64,000 bases of DNA from Hafnia paralvei ATCC 29927 (GTDB taxonomy: Bacteria > Pseudomonadota > Gammaproteobacteria > Enterobacterales > Enterobacteriaceae). The position numbers and the translations under genes are program-made. The stretch is taken from contig NZ_LXET01000016.1 of NCBI RefSeq assembly GCF_001655005.1, positions 79,232 to 143,231 of the forward strand. The letters are read 5' to 3'. The notes beneath the pieces were generated by a model, which was not told the DNA's origin, did no database searches, and saw only the letters and a program-made list of their open reading frames with translations. Numbering within the stretch: position 1 is the first letter of the stretch; every line of letters begins with the position of its first letter. Shown piece after piece: positions 18,463-26,462 of the stretch.

Positions 18463-19266
18463 TCAGTTATTAAAGAAAGCATCCGATAAAAACTGTATGG
18501 TGTTTTTATCTTTTATGCCACACATCAACACAATATCTTTTATTTTATGCTTTCCTCCTCTAATTAATCTGATCGCCATATTGAATCTAGCCTCATTGAC
18601 AATTTTTTTTGTAGACGTCCCTTCAATAACAAGCTGTCTTTTTAGTGAGGACTCGTTTATTTCTAGAGCTGAAGTTATTTTTTTTATAGTCCATTTTTTA
18701 TTTAACTCCCGTGTCACTAGATCATATACTCTTTCATGTAATGTGGGTTTTATACATTTTGCTAACAGATCGATAAACCCTGACATGTTAACGAGATTAT
18801 TGAGCAGTATGAAGATCATCGTTTTTTTCATTTGATGATCATTATGCACGGGTGATTTGCTTTCATTAAACTCACTAAATATTTTTTTTATTAGTTCGTT
18901 GCATGGCGAACGATAAATAATTCTATGTTCTATGCTATTGCTTAGTTTGTATATATTACCTCCTTTTTTTATTGGTTTTGTTTTATTTAGCGTTGGATAT
19001 AATTCTGAAATTATAGCAATAGGAATGTCAATAACCCTAACATTTTGATATTGAGATGTTGAGACAATATTAATCCTTGTATTCTTAGGTATGAATAAAT
19101 ATTCGCTTTGATTAATTGAGTAAATATTCGCGTCGTCTAAATATAAAGATAAAATTCCATGTTCTATAGTGACAAAGACACTGTTAACGACATGTATACA
19201 CATGATGTTCTGATCATGAATGTATTTTTTTTCTACTAACGTATTGTTTTCTCTATTCATATACAA
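18463..19266 (-). CDS. AraC-family regulator, Rns/VirF-like, C-terminus truncated
   Basis: 267-residue protein with an N-terminal sensing domain containing EYLFIPKNTRINI, equivalent to the FLERG-type strand of Rns/CfaD/VirF regulators, and a C-terminal HTH region beginning NKKWTIKKITSALEINESSL. The first helix-turn-helix is recognisable. The second (IKDIVLMCGIKDKNTIQFL) lacks the usual CGF-S-S pattern, and the protein stops before the conserved FKK-FG-SP-RY ending, so DNA binding by the second motif is doubtful. It is paralogous to the protein at 19774-20610: both share HVVNSV near the N-terminus, a similar sensing domain and the KWT start of the HTH. Strongly AT-rich, suggesting acquisition. 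Confidence 0.75.
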   Translation of the reverse strand: MYMNRENNTLVEKKYIHDQNIMCIHVVNSVFVTIEHGILSLYLDDANIYSINQSEYLFIPKNTRINIVSTSQYQNVRVIDIPIAIISELYPTLNKTKPIKKGGNIYKLSNSIEHRIIYRSPCNELIKKIFSEFNESKSPVHNDHQMKKTMIFILLNNLVNMSGFIDLLAKCIKPTLHERVYDLVTRELNKKWTIKKITSALEINESSLKRQLVIEGTSTKKIVNEARFNMAIRLIRGGKHKIKDIVLMCGIKDKNTIQFLSDAFFNN

Positions 19267-19410
19267 CCCTTTTTTGATATTTATCTATATCTCTTTTCTA
19301 TTCTTTTAAGTGCGCCTAACTTTGATGTGAACCATAGTATTGAATTGATATATCTATGGATTGCCTAAAAAGCTACGTAATGGGATAAATCTTATGTGAG
19401 CATACCGTTA

Positions 19411-19677
19411 TTACGTTGATGGGGATTCTTCATTAAGGATGAAATTAATAGCATACAAATAGTGAATGAAGCCAACGTCAGATTCGACTCCAATTTTTAC
19501 ATAAGCGCTTCGTTTGTGAGTGGATAACGTTTTTATACTTCTTTGCGTTATTCGCGAAACTTCAGTAAGGGAGACACCATTAGCAATAAAAGAGATTATT
19601 TTAAGCTCTGTAGCTGACAGCTTATGCTCTATAGCGCAGATAGATAGCGCATAAGATAAATTAGTTGTTTTTTTCAT
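19411..19677 (-). CDS. LuxR-type helix-turn-helix regulator, DNA-binding domain only
   Basis: 88-residue protein made up almost entirely of a GerE/LuxR-type HTH. LSATELKIISFIANGVSLTE is the first part and the recognition helix lies in RSIKTLSTHKRSAYVKIGV. Motifs of the type S-KT-S-HK are typical of the RcsA/BglJ/MatA and FimZ-like group, which often control surface structures. No receiver or autoinducer domain is present, so it is probably unregulated by ligand or acts with a partner such as RcsB; that is inference. It lies between two paralogous AraC-like genes, and its neighbour at 19774 is divergent. AT-rich like the rest of the block. Confidence 0.75.
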   Translation of the reverse strand: MKKTTNLSYALSICAIEHKLSATELKIISFIANGVSLTEVSRITQRSIKTLSTHKRSAYVKIGVESDVGFIHYLYAINFILNEESPST

Positions 19678-19773
19678 AGAAAATTAAGTGTTATATATTT
19701 GATTGATTAATAATTTACCTTCCTCAAATGATCGTCAAGTTTTTTTGGATAGCATCTTTATAAGGAGATAAAT

Positions 19774-20610
19774 ATGAACTGTAAGATAAAAAAAACGAGC
19801 GATGGTAACAATAAAATAAAAGCATCTGTTATTGTTAAAAAAGTTCATGTGGTTAATTCTGTCTTGGTGAGGTTAACCGGCGGGCACGCTTGGGTTGAAC
19901 TGGGTATAAATAACGTGGAGGTAGTTGAGCTGAATCAAGGGGAAGTCATTTTTATTGAGAAAGGGCAATATATATCATTTTTCCATGAAAAAAAGTCAGA
20001 GGAAGATCATGTTCAAATTATTGAACTAAATGATGAGGTATTAATTGAGCTTTTCCCTATAATGTCGCATCTTTCCCCTGTTACGTTAGCGAAGAAAGTG
20101 AGCAGACGAATAGTAACATATTATAAAATTAAAGATAAACCATATATCAGCCACGTGTTTTTCGAATTGAATGGAGTCATGCGTACCCGCTCAGAGTTGG
20201 GGTATAAGGAGTATTTACATAGTGTGTACTATGTTTTATCTTTTTTTACTTGTTTGCAAGGATTTGTCTCTGTTATAGAGCGGACGATTAAGGTAAAGTA
20301 TTGTGATAAGCTGTATAATATTATTATAAATGATATAAATAACAAATGGACATTGGAACTATGTGCTAGTATTTTATACGTTAGTGTATCAACGCTAAAA
20401 AGAAGGTTAGCCATGGAAGGAAAATCATTTCGTGAGGTTTATCTTGATGCAAGAATGAATGCCTCATTGATCTTATTAAGAACGACAAAGCTATCTATAT
20501 CAGATATTGCTATAGAGAGTGGATTTAGATCTTGTTCAAGTTTTTCTACTACGTTTAAAAAATATTTTGGAGTTTCACCAAAGAGACTCTCATTACAAAT
20601 TCATTATTGA
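19774..20610 (+). CDS. AraC-family regulator, Rns/VirF-like (full length)
   Basis: 278-residue regulator. The N-terminal domain has GEVIFIEKGQYISFF, matching the conserved FIE-KG-ISF strand of Rns/CfaD/VirF/PerA-type virulence regulators. The C-terminal double HTH is complete: NNKWTLELCASILYVSVSTL followed by KRRLAMEGKSF, then ISDIAIESGFRSCSSFSTTF and the ending KKYFGVSPKRL. ATG at 19774 has AAGGAG 11 bases ahead. Members of this group usually activate fimbrial, secretion or adhesin operons; the inverse-autotransporter operon 2.5 kb downstream is the nearest candidate target, but this is inference. A paralogue lies at 18463-19266. Confidence 0.82.
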   Translation: MNCKIKKTSDGNNKIKASVIVKKVHVVNSVLVRLTGGHAWVELGINNVEVVELNQGEVIFIEKGQYISFFHEKKSEEDHVQIIELNDEVLIELFPIMSHLSPVTLAKKVSRRIVTYYKIKDKPYISHVFFELNGVMRTRSELGYKEYLHSVYYVLSFFTCLQGFVSVIERTIKVKYCDKLYNIIINDINNKWTLELCASILYVSVSTLKRRLAMEGKSFREVYLDARMNASLILLRTTKLSISDIAIESGFRSCSSFSTTFKKYFGVSPKRLSLQIHY

Positions 20611-20708
20611 GTAATTAAAATACATATCGTTCTAATTTTTATTTTTATATTCTCGCTTTAACTCTAAGATAAAATTTTGTATTGAACTTTCTGACTGAGG
20701 GATAAACA

Positions 20709-21524
20709 GTGAAAGATTTGTATTCATGGATTGATAATAATATAGAGTCGGATCTGAGCGTTGATGAAATTGTTGCACGTTCTGGTTACAGTCGTAGGCA
20801 TTTGTATAATCTGTTTGTACAACAAACGGGAAAGAGCGTTGCTGAGTATATAAGGTTGAAGAAATTACGTTATGCAGCCACTTTATTAAAATTGACACAT
20901 ATGTCTATAGTTGATATTTCAATTCGTTTCGGTTTTGACTCATCACAAAGCTTTAGTCGTTTATTTAAAAAAATCTATCAATTAACTCCATCGGATTATA
21001 GGAGGAGTCATTGTTGGGATATATCTAAATATATTGTTGATAATGAGAAACCAAGTTGGTTGAAAGCAAAAGTCATTTACATAGGTGAAAATATTGGTTT
21101 GTCAGGGAAGGATTTTAACTATGAATTTGACGTTAGCCATAGAGACTCATCGTGGAAACCGGTAGCAAAGAAAATAATTCAAGATTTGAAAAAAGAAGTG
21201 ATGAGCTTTGGAAGACGAGAGATTTTTACTCATATAGAATATTCTCCTTCATTTTATAATAAAGAAAAAGTATCAGTTAATTATATGATAGCAGAGAAGT
21301 GCAGTCTCTCTGAATCAATTAAAAACATTGATATTGGGATATACCTTAAAGTTTATTATCATGGTAGTATCGACGATATCATCGGTATATCTAAGCTAGC
21401 CTATACTCAATTTTTATTAAAAAGTGATTTCATTCGTCGCTCAGGTTGTGATTTTGAATACATTAGAGTTAATAGTGATGGTAGTATTCTGTACAGTTAT
21501 AATATCCCTGTATCTATAAAATAA
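20709..21524 (+). CDS. Rob/MarA-like AraC regulator with C-terminal effector domain
   Basis: 271 residues. The AraC-type double HTH is at the N-terminus (about 1-105): DLSVDEIVARSGYSRRHLYN, then SIVDISIRFGFDSSQSFSRL and KKIYQLTPSDYRR. The rest (about 115-271) resembles a GyrI-like small-molecule-binding domain, as in E. coli Rob (289 residues). The start is GTG at 20709 with GAGGG seven bases ahead. Rob/SoxS/MarA proteins control efflux and stress genes, but close relatives also occur beside horizontally acquired loci. It is AT-rich, follows the Rns-like gene by 98 bp on the same strand, and ends convergently with the zirU-like gene. Confidence 0.85.
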   Translation: MKDLYSWIDNNIESDLSVDEIVARSGYSRRHLYNLFVQQTGKSVAEYIRLKKLRYAATLLKLTHMSIVDISIRFGFDSSQSFSRLFKKIYQLTPSDYRRSHCWDISKYIVDNEKPSWLKAKVIYIGENIGLSGKDFNYEFDVSHRDSSWKPVAKKIIQDLKKEVMSFGRREIFTHIEYSPSFYNKEKVSVNYMIAEKCSLSESIKNIDIGIYLKVYYHGSIDDIIGISKLAYTQFLLKSDFIRRSGCDFEYIRVNSDGSILYSYNIPVSIK

Positions 21525-21536
21525 TAGCTGGATAAA

Positions 21537-21568
21537 TTAAAAGCCATGCCATAATGCATGACTTTTAA
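21537..21568. terminator. Hairpin between Rob-like gene and zirU-like gene
   Basis: TTAAAAGCCATGC (21537-21549) and GCATGACTTTTAA (21556-21568) form a 13-position stem with one mismatch and a six-base loop between two convergent genes. On the minus strand it is followed by TTTATCC, so it fits best as the terminator of the zir-like operon. Confidence 0.55.
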
Positions 21569-21595
21569 ATTATTAAAAAATATTTCCTTTTGAAT

Positions 21596-23155
21596 TTAGA
21601 ATGACTTCTTACATATTATGTGATGAGCACTGGATCGTTCTCTCGCTATTCCATATGGAATATTGCTATTTTGTGGTTTTGAAAGACGGTATGTGAGTGC
21701 TGTGTCAGAAACAAATCCTGATGCAGTCCAGTGCAACTCTCTAGCATTATTGAAACCATATTTATCGTATCCTCCCCATAATAGTGTTGAAGCAGAAAGA
21801 GAACCTTTACCAAATACACCTGATGGATCACCGAAAGTACCTAAGTAAGGTAATACATATCCATTTTTTTCACAGAGTTGCTCCCCTTTCTCTTGGCTAA
21901 CCATTTTATCTAATGAAAGAAAATACTCATCAAACTTGATGTTAAAGGTAAATTCATATTGATGACTATCTTGTACTCGTAGAGAAATAGCGCCATCTTT
22001 GCTATTGACGAAATGTTTATTTACAGTAACAGTGGCACTATGAGTATCCGGATCGGTCATACTCACTGAGGCATACATGGAACTAGACTCTTCAGTCTTT
22101 ATTTTATAGCTAGGATTTCCTCCCTCTAGATATATAGATAATTTTGCACCTGCAAATACAGAGGGGATTGTGACTACATCATCATCAGGAGAGTCATTAT
22201 TATTCCTGTCTACTTTTATCTTATGTCCATTGACCTCTACAAATGCCACGCGGAATGAACTTTTATCTCTATCGGATAGTATGATTTTTTTATTTATCCC
22301 AGTCATTTTTCCATCTATGCTTGGTTCAATAGTATATTCTCCGTTTAGTGTTCCTTTTAGCGATGCAGTATACTCACCAGGCGCATGCTCTTCGATGTTA
22401 CTTAATGTAATGTCTGGTGTGGAAGGTGTATTCCCATTATGGTCTTTGATGCTGAATTTAATAACTTTTGCCATACCGCTCATAGTATTGCCAAATTTAT
22501 CTTTTGGTATGAAAATTAAGTTACTAGTGTCAATATTATCTGCATTTATTTTTTGTGGATTCAAACTAAATATAGATTTTTCCGCCTCAAATTCTCCAGT
22601 GATTTTTACTGGTGTGATGTATGTGTACGTAAGAGATGAGCTAGGTACCGCAGTATAGCCAGTCGTTGATGTCGGATTTGTTTTTTTAATAATATTAAAC
22701 TTAATAAAATACCCTAAGGCTGAATCACTTATTGGATATTCAATTTTATCGAAGCTATCTCTTATACATCCTTGATAGTTATTTTCAATCTGATGCTCAT
22801 TATTGTTTTCATCAACCAAATAAATATCGCACTCATATAATGATTGTTCATTAGCACCAAAGTTATTATCGTAATCAAATATTTCTTGTCCATTTTTTGG
22901 ACCAATTAACATTCTTGAGGTGAGTATAGATGTTGATGTGATGTCAGATTGTTTACCGTCAACTGTTTTATGCCAAGATTTAATGTCTATTACAGGGCGA
23001 TGACCTACACTATATAACTCTGTAGTGGCCTCAACTCTGCTTGATGTTTTTATTTTCGTGGGGAGCGGTGTTCCATCAATATCTGCATTTGCCATTGTTG
23101 GTAATAACGATGCCCCAATGATTATTGTCAGTAATTTTTTATTCATCATTTTCAT
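21596..23155 (-). CDS. Exported Ig-like/adhesin-type protein, zirU-like
   Basis: 519-residue predicted secreted protein with a signal peptide (about 1-24, ending TMANA). After it comes the module ELYSVGHRPVIDI, which is shared with the small exported protein at 25318-26187 (TLASVGYRPVQT). The middle has Ig/invasin-like beta domains (about 190-400; SNIEEHAPGEYTASLKGTLN is typical). The C-terminal 110 residues start with LSLDKMV and contain LCEKNGYVLPYLGTFGDPSG and a late IICKKSF, resembling the Cys-bracketed lectin-like end of invasins. ATGA overlap with the upstream barrel gene shows tight coupling. Its position and size recall Salmonella ZirU; I did not verify that by alignment. Confidence 0.7.
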   Translation of the reverse strand: MKMMNKKLLTIIIGASLLPTMANADIDGTPLPTKIKTSSRVEATTELYSVGHRPVIDIKSWHKTVDGKQSDITSTSILTSRMLIGPKNGQEIFDYDNNFGANEQSLYECDIYLVDENNNEHQIENNYQGCIRDSFDKIEYPISDSALGYFIKFNIIKKTNPTSTTGYTAVPSSSLTYTYITPVKITGEFEAEKSIFSLNPQKINADNIDTSNLIFIPKDKFGNTMSGMAKVIKFSIKDHNGNTPSTPDITLSNIEEHAPGEYTASLKGTLNGEYTIEPSIDGKMTGINKKIILSDRDKSSFRVAFVEVNGHKIKVDRNNNDSPDDDVVTIPSVFAGAKLSIYLEGGNPSYKIKTEESSSMYASVSMTDPDTHSATVTVNKHFVNSKDGAISLRVQDSHQYEFTFNIKFDEYFLSLDKMVSQEKGEQLCEKNGYVLPYLGTFGDPSGVFGKGSLSASTLLWGGYDKYGFNNARELHWTASGFVSDTALTYRLSKPQNSNIPYGIARERSSAHHIICKKSF

Positions 23156-25200
23156 TGTATGTAACTCCCACCGGCTTCAGCGGTAACTTTTACTCTAACT
23201 TTTTTATTTTGTAGTGACTGACCATTTAACATAGGAGGCATGACCCATTTGGCCTTATTGGCACCGAGTATAGAGTCCCATCGTTGGCCGTCTGCTGATA
23301 TTTCCCATTGATAAGTAAATATGGATGTGCAGTCGATATTATCTTCGCAGGTTGCGCGTGCTTGTAGCTCACTGCCGACTACAGGAGCTGCCGTACTACC
23401 GTTTAACTCATCAGTTCCAGGCGTGAATAGCACTTCCAACATGTTGATTTTCTTTATCAGGTCAACTTCTGGTGTCATTCTGATGGTGCCGCTGATGGAG
23501 TGAATCCCATTTGGCCCAGATGCACTGATATGCAAGTCTACCGGTGAAAGTTTTGCTCGACTTTGAGTTTCATAAACATTCACCTTCACTCGTTCTATCC
23601 AGTGACCATCGCGTTCCTCCCCGCCTAGCGGGGTAAACTGTAATCCTGCGGAATCAGAACTGTATTTCACATTTTCTGGTTTCAAAGTAATCCATTCATC
23701 TTTTGAGCGTTCTCGTACGTAGTGCCATTCGATCACGGCACCTTCTGTATCGTTAACCTCGGGTGAAGGTAAGATAAATACGCCGTTCTCGTGACGAACG
23801 TTCTCATGTATTACATTTATGTGAGACCGGAAGCTCTCTGGATTGACTGTCACAGTGACTGGAATGCGCTCAGAAGTGACACTATTGCCCTTGCTATCTG
23901 TGACCTTGAGATACAAGGCATACTCTTTATTTGCTGCGATTGTTAACGGAAGTTCAGGTAGCAGCAGAGGGCTGTTAAGATTTCCTTGTGCTTTCAGGCC
24001 GGCGAGGAGCTCAGCATCACCGAGCCATTCTAGTTTCTCTATCGGATAGCGACTGCTGACTCCAGCATGGAGCGTGACTGTCTGACCAGCTATGCCGTTG
24101 ATTGGAATAGCGTGTACGCTGATTTTGCTTTTCTGCTCTCGGTATTCCATAACGATGTTGTAGTTACGGTCAACAAAAGAGGTTTTGTTGGTGCTATTGT
24201 TAGCGGATAAAACCCGAGATGGGTCAAGTTGTGCACTTAACGGCATGCCAAATATATAATTTAGGTTGATACCACCTTCAGCCTGTGAACCTCCGTCTCC
24301 GGCGTCTTTATAGCCGGCTCGCACTTCTATTAATGGCACTGGACGCAAGATGATAGCGCCGCTGATGGCGTTAGGGTCATTTGATAAGGTTTCATTTCCC
24401 AGAACATCAACCTTGTCACCGAAGTACTGTTCGTAAGCGATCTCAGCTCCAAACCAAGGTAATGAAGGTAGGCTTCCTTTGGCTCGTAGATCGAATCCGG
24501 TAGCTGGACGCTCATCGTGTAAATCTCTCACCTCGGATGTTTTCCAGTTCGTCAGCGGGAAATAATAGTTACTGGAGAACGTTAGCGTGTTGCGAAAAGC
24601 TTCGAGTCCAATGCTTCCCCGAAGGTGATTATATTTAACATCGCCATCTAGAAATGTATTCATGCCAAATAACCACGGGCCAACGTCCCGGCGATAGCCG
24701 ACCCCAAGATTGACGAAGGTACGTCCATCAAAGCTATTGTTGTCGTGAGCTCGCAGTCCCAATTGGCCGAAGATCAGTGAAGAGGTGTTTTGCATTAAGG
24801 GCAGCAGAATGTCGGCTTCAGCCGAACGAAACTGGGTACCATCTTCTAGTTGTATACCGCCGCGAAACTGAGCTTGAGGAAAGAACGAGGTAATACTTTT
24901 ATTAATAGCATCGTTGGCTAGGGATTCGGGATATGCAACGATCTGATTTTTGGCATATTCGCTGAGGTCGCCTTCTTGCAGTTGGCCTCCGATGGTTGCA
25001 GCCGTATTAGCGAGCCAGAGGTCTTGTTGCTGCTTGGCTGAAGCTAAATCGGGTTTCTCCGTTTCGACAGAAGTGCTGTTATCCAAGTGGCGATTTAGTG
25101 ACGGAAGAGTCGCTGTAGCAATGGCCGTGGGAGTGATGAGCTGGGAGCTCACCAATGCCCAAGTTAGGCAACGAGCTAGAGGGGATTGCGTGAATTTCAC
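23152..25200 (-). CDS. Inverse autotransporter (intimin/invasin-type) with Ig-like passenger, zirT-like
   Basis: 682-residue outer-membrane protein. A signal peptide of about 30 residues precedes an inverse-autotransporter beta-barrel domain (about 75-355), recognisable from FFPQAQFRGGIQLEDGTQF, FGQLGLRAHDN, FVNLGVGYRRD, GMNTFLDGD and SNYYFPLTNW. A short passenger of Ig-like domains follows. The last domain (about 600-682, starting DELNGSTAAPVVGSELQA) contains two Cys and clearly resembles the C-terminal domain of the protein at 25318-26187 (NELNGNDIQGTPIVGSTLVA). No LysM or large repeat array is present, so this is a minimal intimin-family protein like Salmonella ZirT, thought to export partner proteins. 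Confidence 0.82.
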   Translation of the reverse strand: MKFTQSPLARCLTWALVSSQLITPTAIATATLPSLNRHLDNSTSVETEKPDLASAKQQQDLWLANTAATIGGQLQEGDLSEYAKNQIVAYPESLANDAINKSITSFFPQAQFRGGIQLEDGTQFRSAEADILLPLMQNTSSLIFGQLGLRAHDNNSFDGRTFVNLGVGYRRDVGPWLFGMNTFLDGDVKYNHLRGSIGLEAFRNTLTFSSNYYFPLTNWKTSEVRDLHDERPATGFDLRAKGSLPSLPWFGAEIAYEQYFGDKVDVLGNETLSNDPNAISGAIILRPVPLIEVRAGYKDAGDGGSQAEGGINLNYIFGMPLSAQLDPSRVLSANNSTNKTSFVDRNYNIVMEYREQKSKISVHAIPINGIAGQTVTLHAGVSSRYPIEKLEWLGDAELLAGLKAQGNLNSPLLLPELPLTIAANKEYALYLKVTDSKGNSVTSERIPVTVTVNPESFRSHINVIHENVRHENGVFILPSPEVNDTEGAVIEWHYVRERSKDEWITLKPENVKYSSDSAGLQFTPLGGEERDGHWIERVKVNVYETQSRAKLSPVDLHISASGPNGIHSISGTIRMTPEVDLIKKINMLEVLFTPGTDELNGSTAAPVVGSELQARATCEDNIDCTSIFTYQWEISADGQRWDSILGANKAKWVMPPMLNGQSLQNKKVRVKVTAEAGGSYIQ

Positions 25201-25237
25201 TGTATTCTCTCCATGAAATTAAGCGAAGAGAGGAGAT

Positions 25238-25263
25238 AAAAACCCTTCCCGTAGAGGGAAGGG
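25238..25263 (-). terminator. Intrinsic terminator/attenuator between the zirS-like and zirT-like genes
   Basis: On the minus strand CCCTTCCC, loop TCTAC, GGGAAGGG is followed by TTTTTATC: a perfect eight-pair GC-rich stem (25243-25263) and a U-tract (25238-25242). It lies in the 117-bp gap after the small exported protein and before the barrel gene, so it should reduce transcription of the downstream pair. Confidence 0.75.
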
Positions 25264-25317
25264 GGGATGAATGCCGTCAACAAGTGGACAGGGCATTACT
25301 CCTCTCGTTGAGGCATA

Positions 25318-26187
25318 TCAGAGTGGTTTGGCGCGCTTGTTTTTTTGTGCCGAGGCGTCTGATTTCAGACTGTTATTAGGTGTTACCAGAACGCGGAATA
25401 GTTTGTTCTGTTGGGTACCTTGGATTTGATATTGGTGGGCTATATCGCCTGTTGGTGTGATGTCTATGTATTCTGATGATTTATTTTCAGCCATCTGCCA
25501 CTTGAAGTTGTAGTTTTTGACATCACAGACGTCCGCTGCATCATTAGCGCAAGTCAATGTGGCGACTAACGTGGAACCAACGATTGGTGTTCCTTGAATA
25601 TCATTGCCGTTCAGCTCATTAGTCGGGCCGCTGACACCACTAGGATATTTTACTTCAATATTGACCAACTTGAGTTTGTTGGTGATGCTACCGTCGGCAG
25701 AACCTTCTCCATCAACGCCTGAAGATGCCTTTGTTAATAACACTGCTGTTGGCAAGAATGCGTTGCTTGGTACCCCTGTATCTGTTTGGATACGGTAGAT
25801 AACCTTCACTTTTTTACCTGCAGCATCCGCTGGAATTTCAAAGGTTTTGCCAACACCGGCTGGATCACCTGAAGTTGCACTGTCGTTGTTGTCAACCAAA
25901 TACCATTTGATACCTTCCTCAGACTGCACCATCTTATCCAACGAGAGCTTATCGCCATCGCTGTCGGTATATGCAATATTGGTAATTTCTAGCTGAGCTC
26001 CAGTCGTCAGATTCCCTTTGACGGTCAGTTTTTTGCCCCCTTCATTCGTTTGGACTGGGCGGTATCCTACGGAGGCGAGCGTGGGTTCAGACGTAGCGCT
26101 ATTGGCTTTAAGCTCTGCGTTTGCTTGCATTGAAAAAAAAGTTGCTGAAACGGTAGCGGCTAATAATGTTTTTTTAAATATGTTCAT
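25318..26187 (-). CDS. Small exported Ig-like protein, zirS-like
   Basis: 289 residues with a clear signal peptide (about 1-24, ending MQANA) and no membrane anchor. The N-terminal module (about 25-150) includes TLASVGYRPVQT and LSLDKMVQSEEGIKWYLVDN; both the SVG-RPV and the LSLDKMV signatures recur in the 519-residue protein of this operon. The C-terminal module (about 195-280), with NELNGNDIQGTPIVGSTLVA and a Cys pair, recurs at the C-terminus of the inverse autotransporter. Size and context fit Salmonella ZirS, the protein exported with ZirT; the symbol is withheld. First gene of the leftward operon, separated from the barrel gene by an attenuator-like hairpin. Confidence 0.72.
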   Translation of the reverse strand: MNIFKKTLLAATVSATFFSMQANAELKANSATSEPTLASVGYRPVQTNEGGKKLTVKGNLTTGAQLEITNIAYTDSDGDKLSLDKMVQSEEGIKWYLVDNNDSATSGDPAGVGKTFEIPADAAGKKVKVIYRIQTDTGVPSNAFLPTAVLLTKASSGVDGEGSADGSITNKLKLVNIEVKYPSGVSGPTNELNGNDIQGTPIVGSTLVATLTCANDAADVCDVKNYNFKWQMAENKSSEYIDITPTGDIAHQYQIQGTQQNKLFRVLVTPNNSLKSDASAQKNKRAKPL

Positions 26188-26462
26188 GATGTGATTAGTC
26201 CATTAATAAAATGCACATTAGGTAGTGTTTTGTTACTTTTTGAAATATACCGACCACTCATGAGTTGTAAAAAAGAAACAAAAAGATACATCATTCAAAA
26301 TGTTTATTACTTGATTGATATAAAAGGAAAAAATAGATTTCTTTGAAGGGAGGATTGAGCTGATATATAAAAAACTTGGACTATTTTAATTATGTTAATT
26401 GCTTTCTATTACTGATATTTCTATCACTCTTTTCCCAAGACTGTTTATGCTCGATCGTGAAA
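26188..26462. other. AT-rich upstream region of the zir-like operon
   Basis: About 275 bp without a supported gene, very rich in A and T, between the zirS-like start and dispersed repeat copy B. It should hold the operon promoter. I could not assign a specific operator; AT-rich leaders of this kind are typical H-NS targets, which is inference. Confidence 0.4.

Noticed and set aside
22170..22658. A 162-codon hydrophobic frame opposite the zirU-like gene
   Set aside because: The sense strand encodes a coherent signal peptide and Ig-like domains in operon context; the antisense frame has no start context and no family resemblance.
21596..25200. Assigning the CS54-island genes sivH/sivI or sinH/sinI
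   Set aside because: Those systems also pair an intimin-like barrel with an adhesin-type protein, but the presence of a third, small exported protein and the minimal passenger fit zirTSU better. No symbol was assigned because alignment could not be run.
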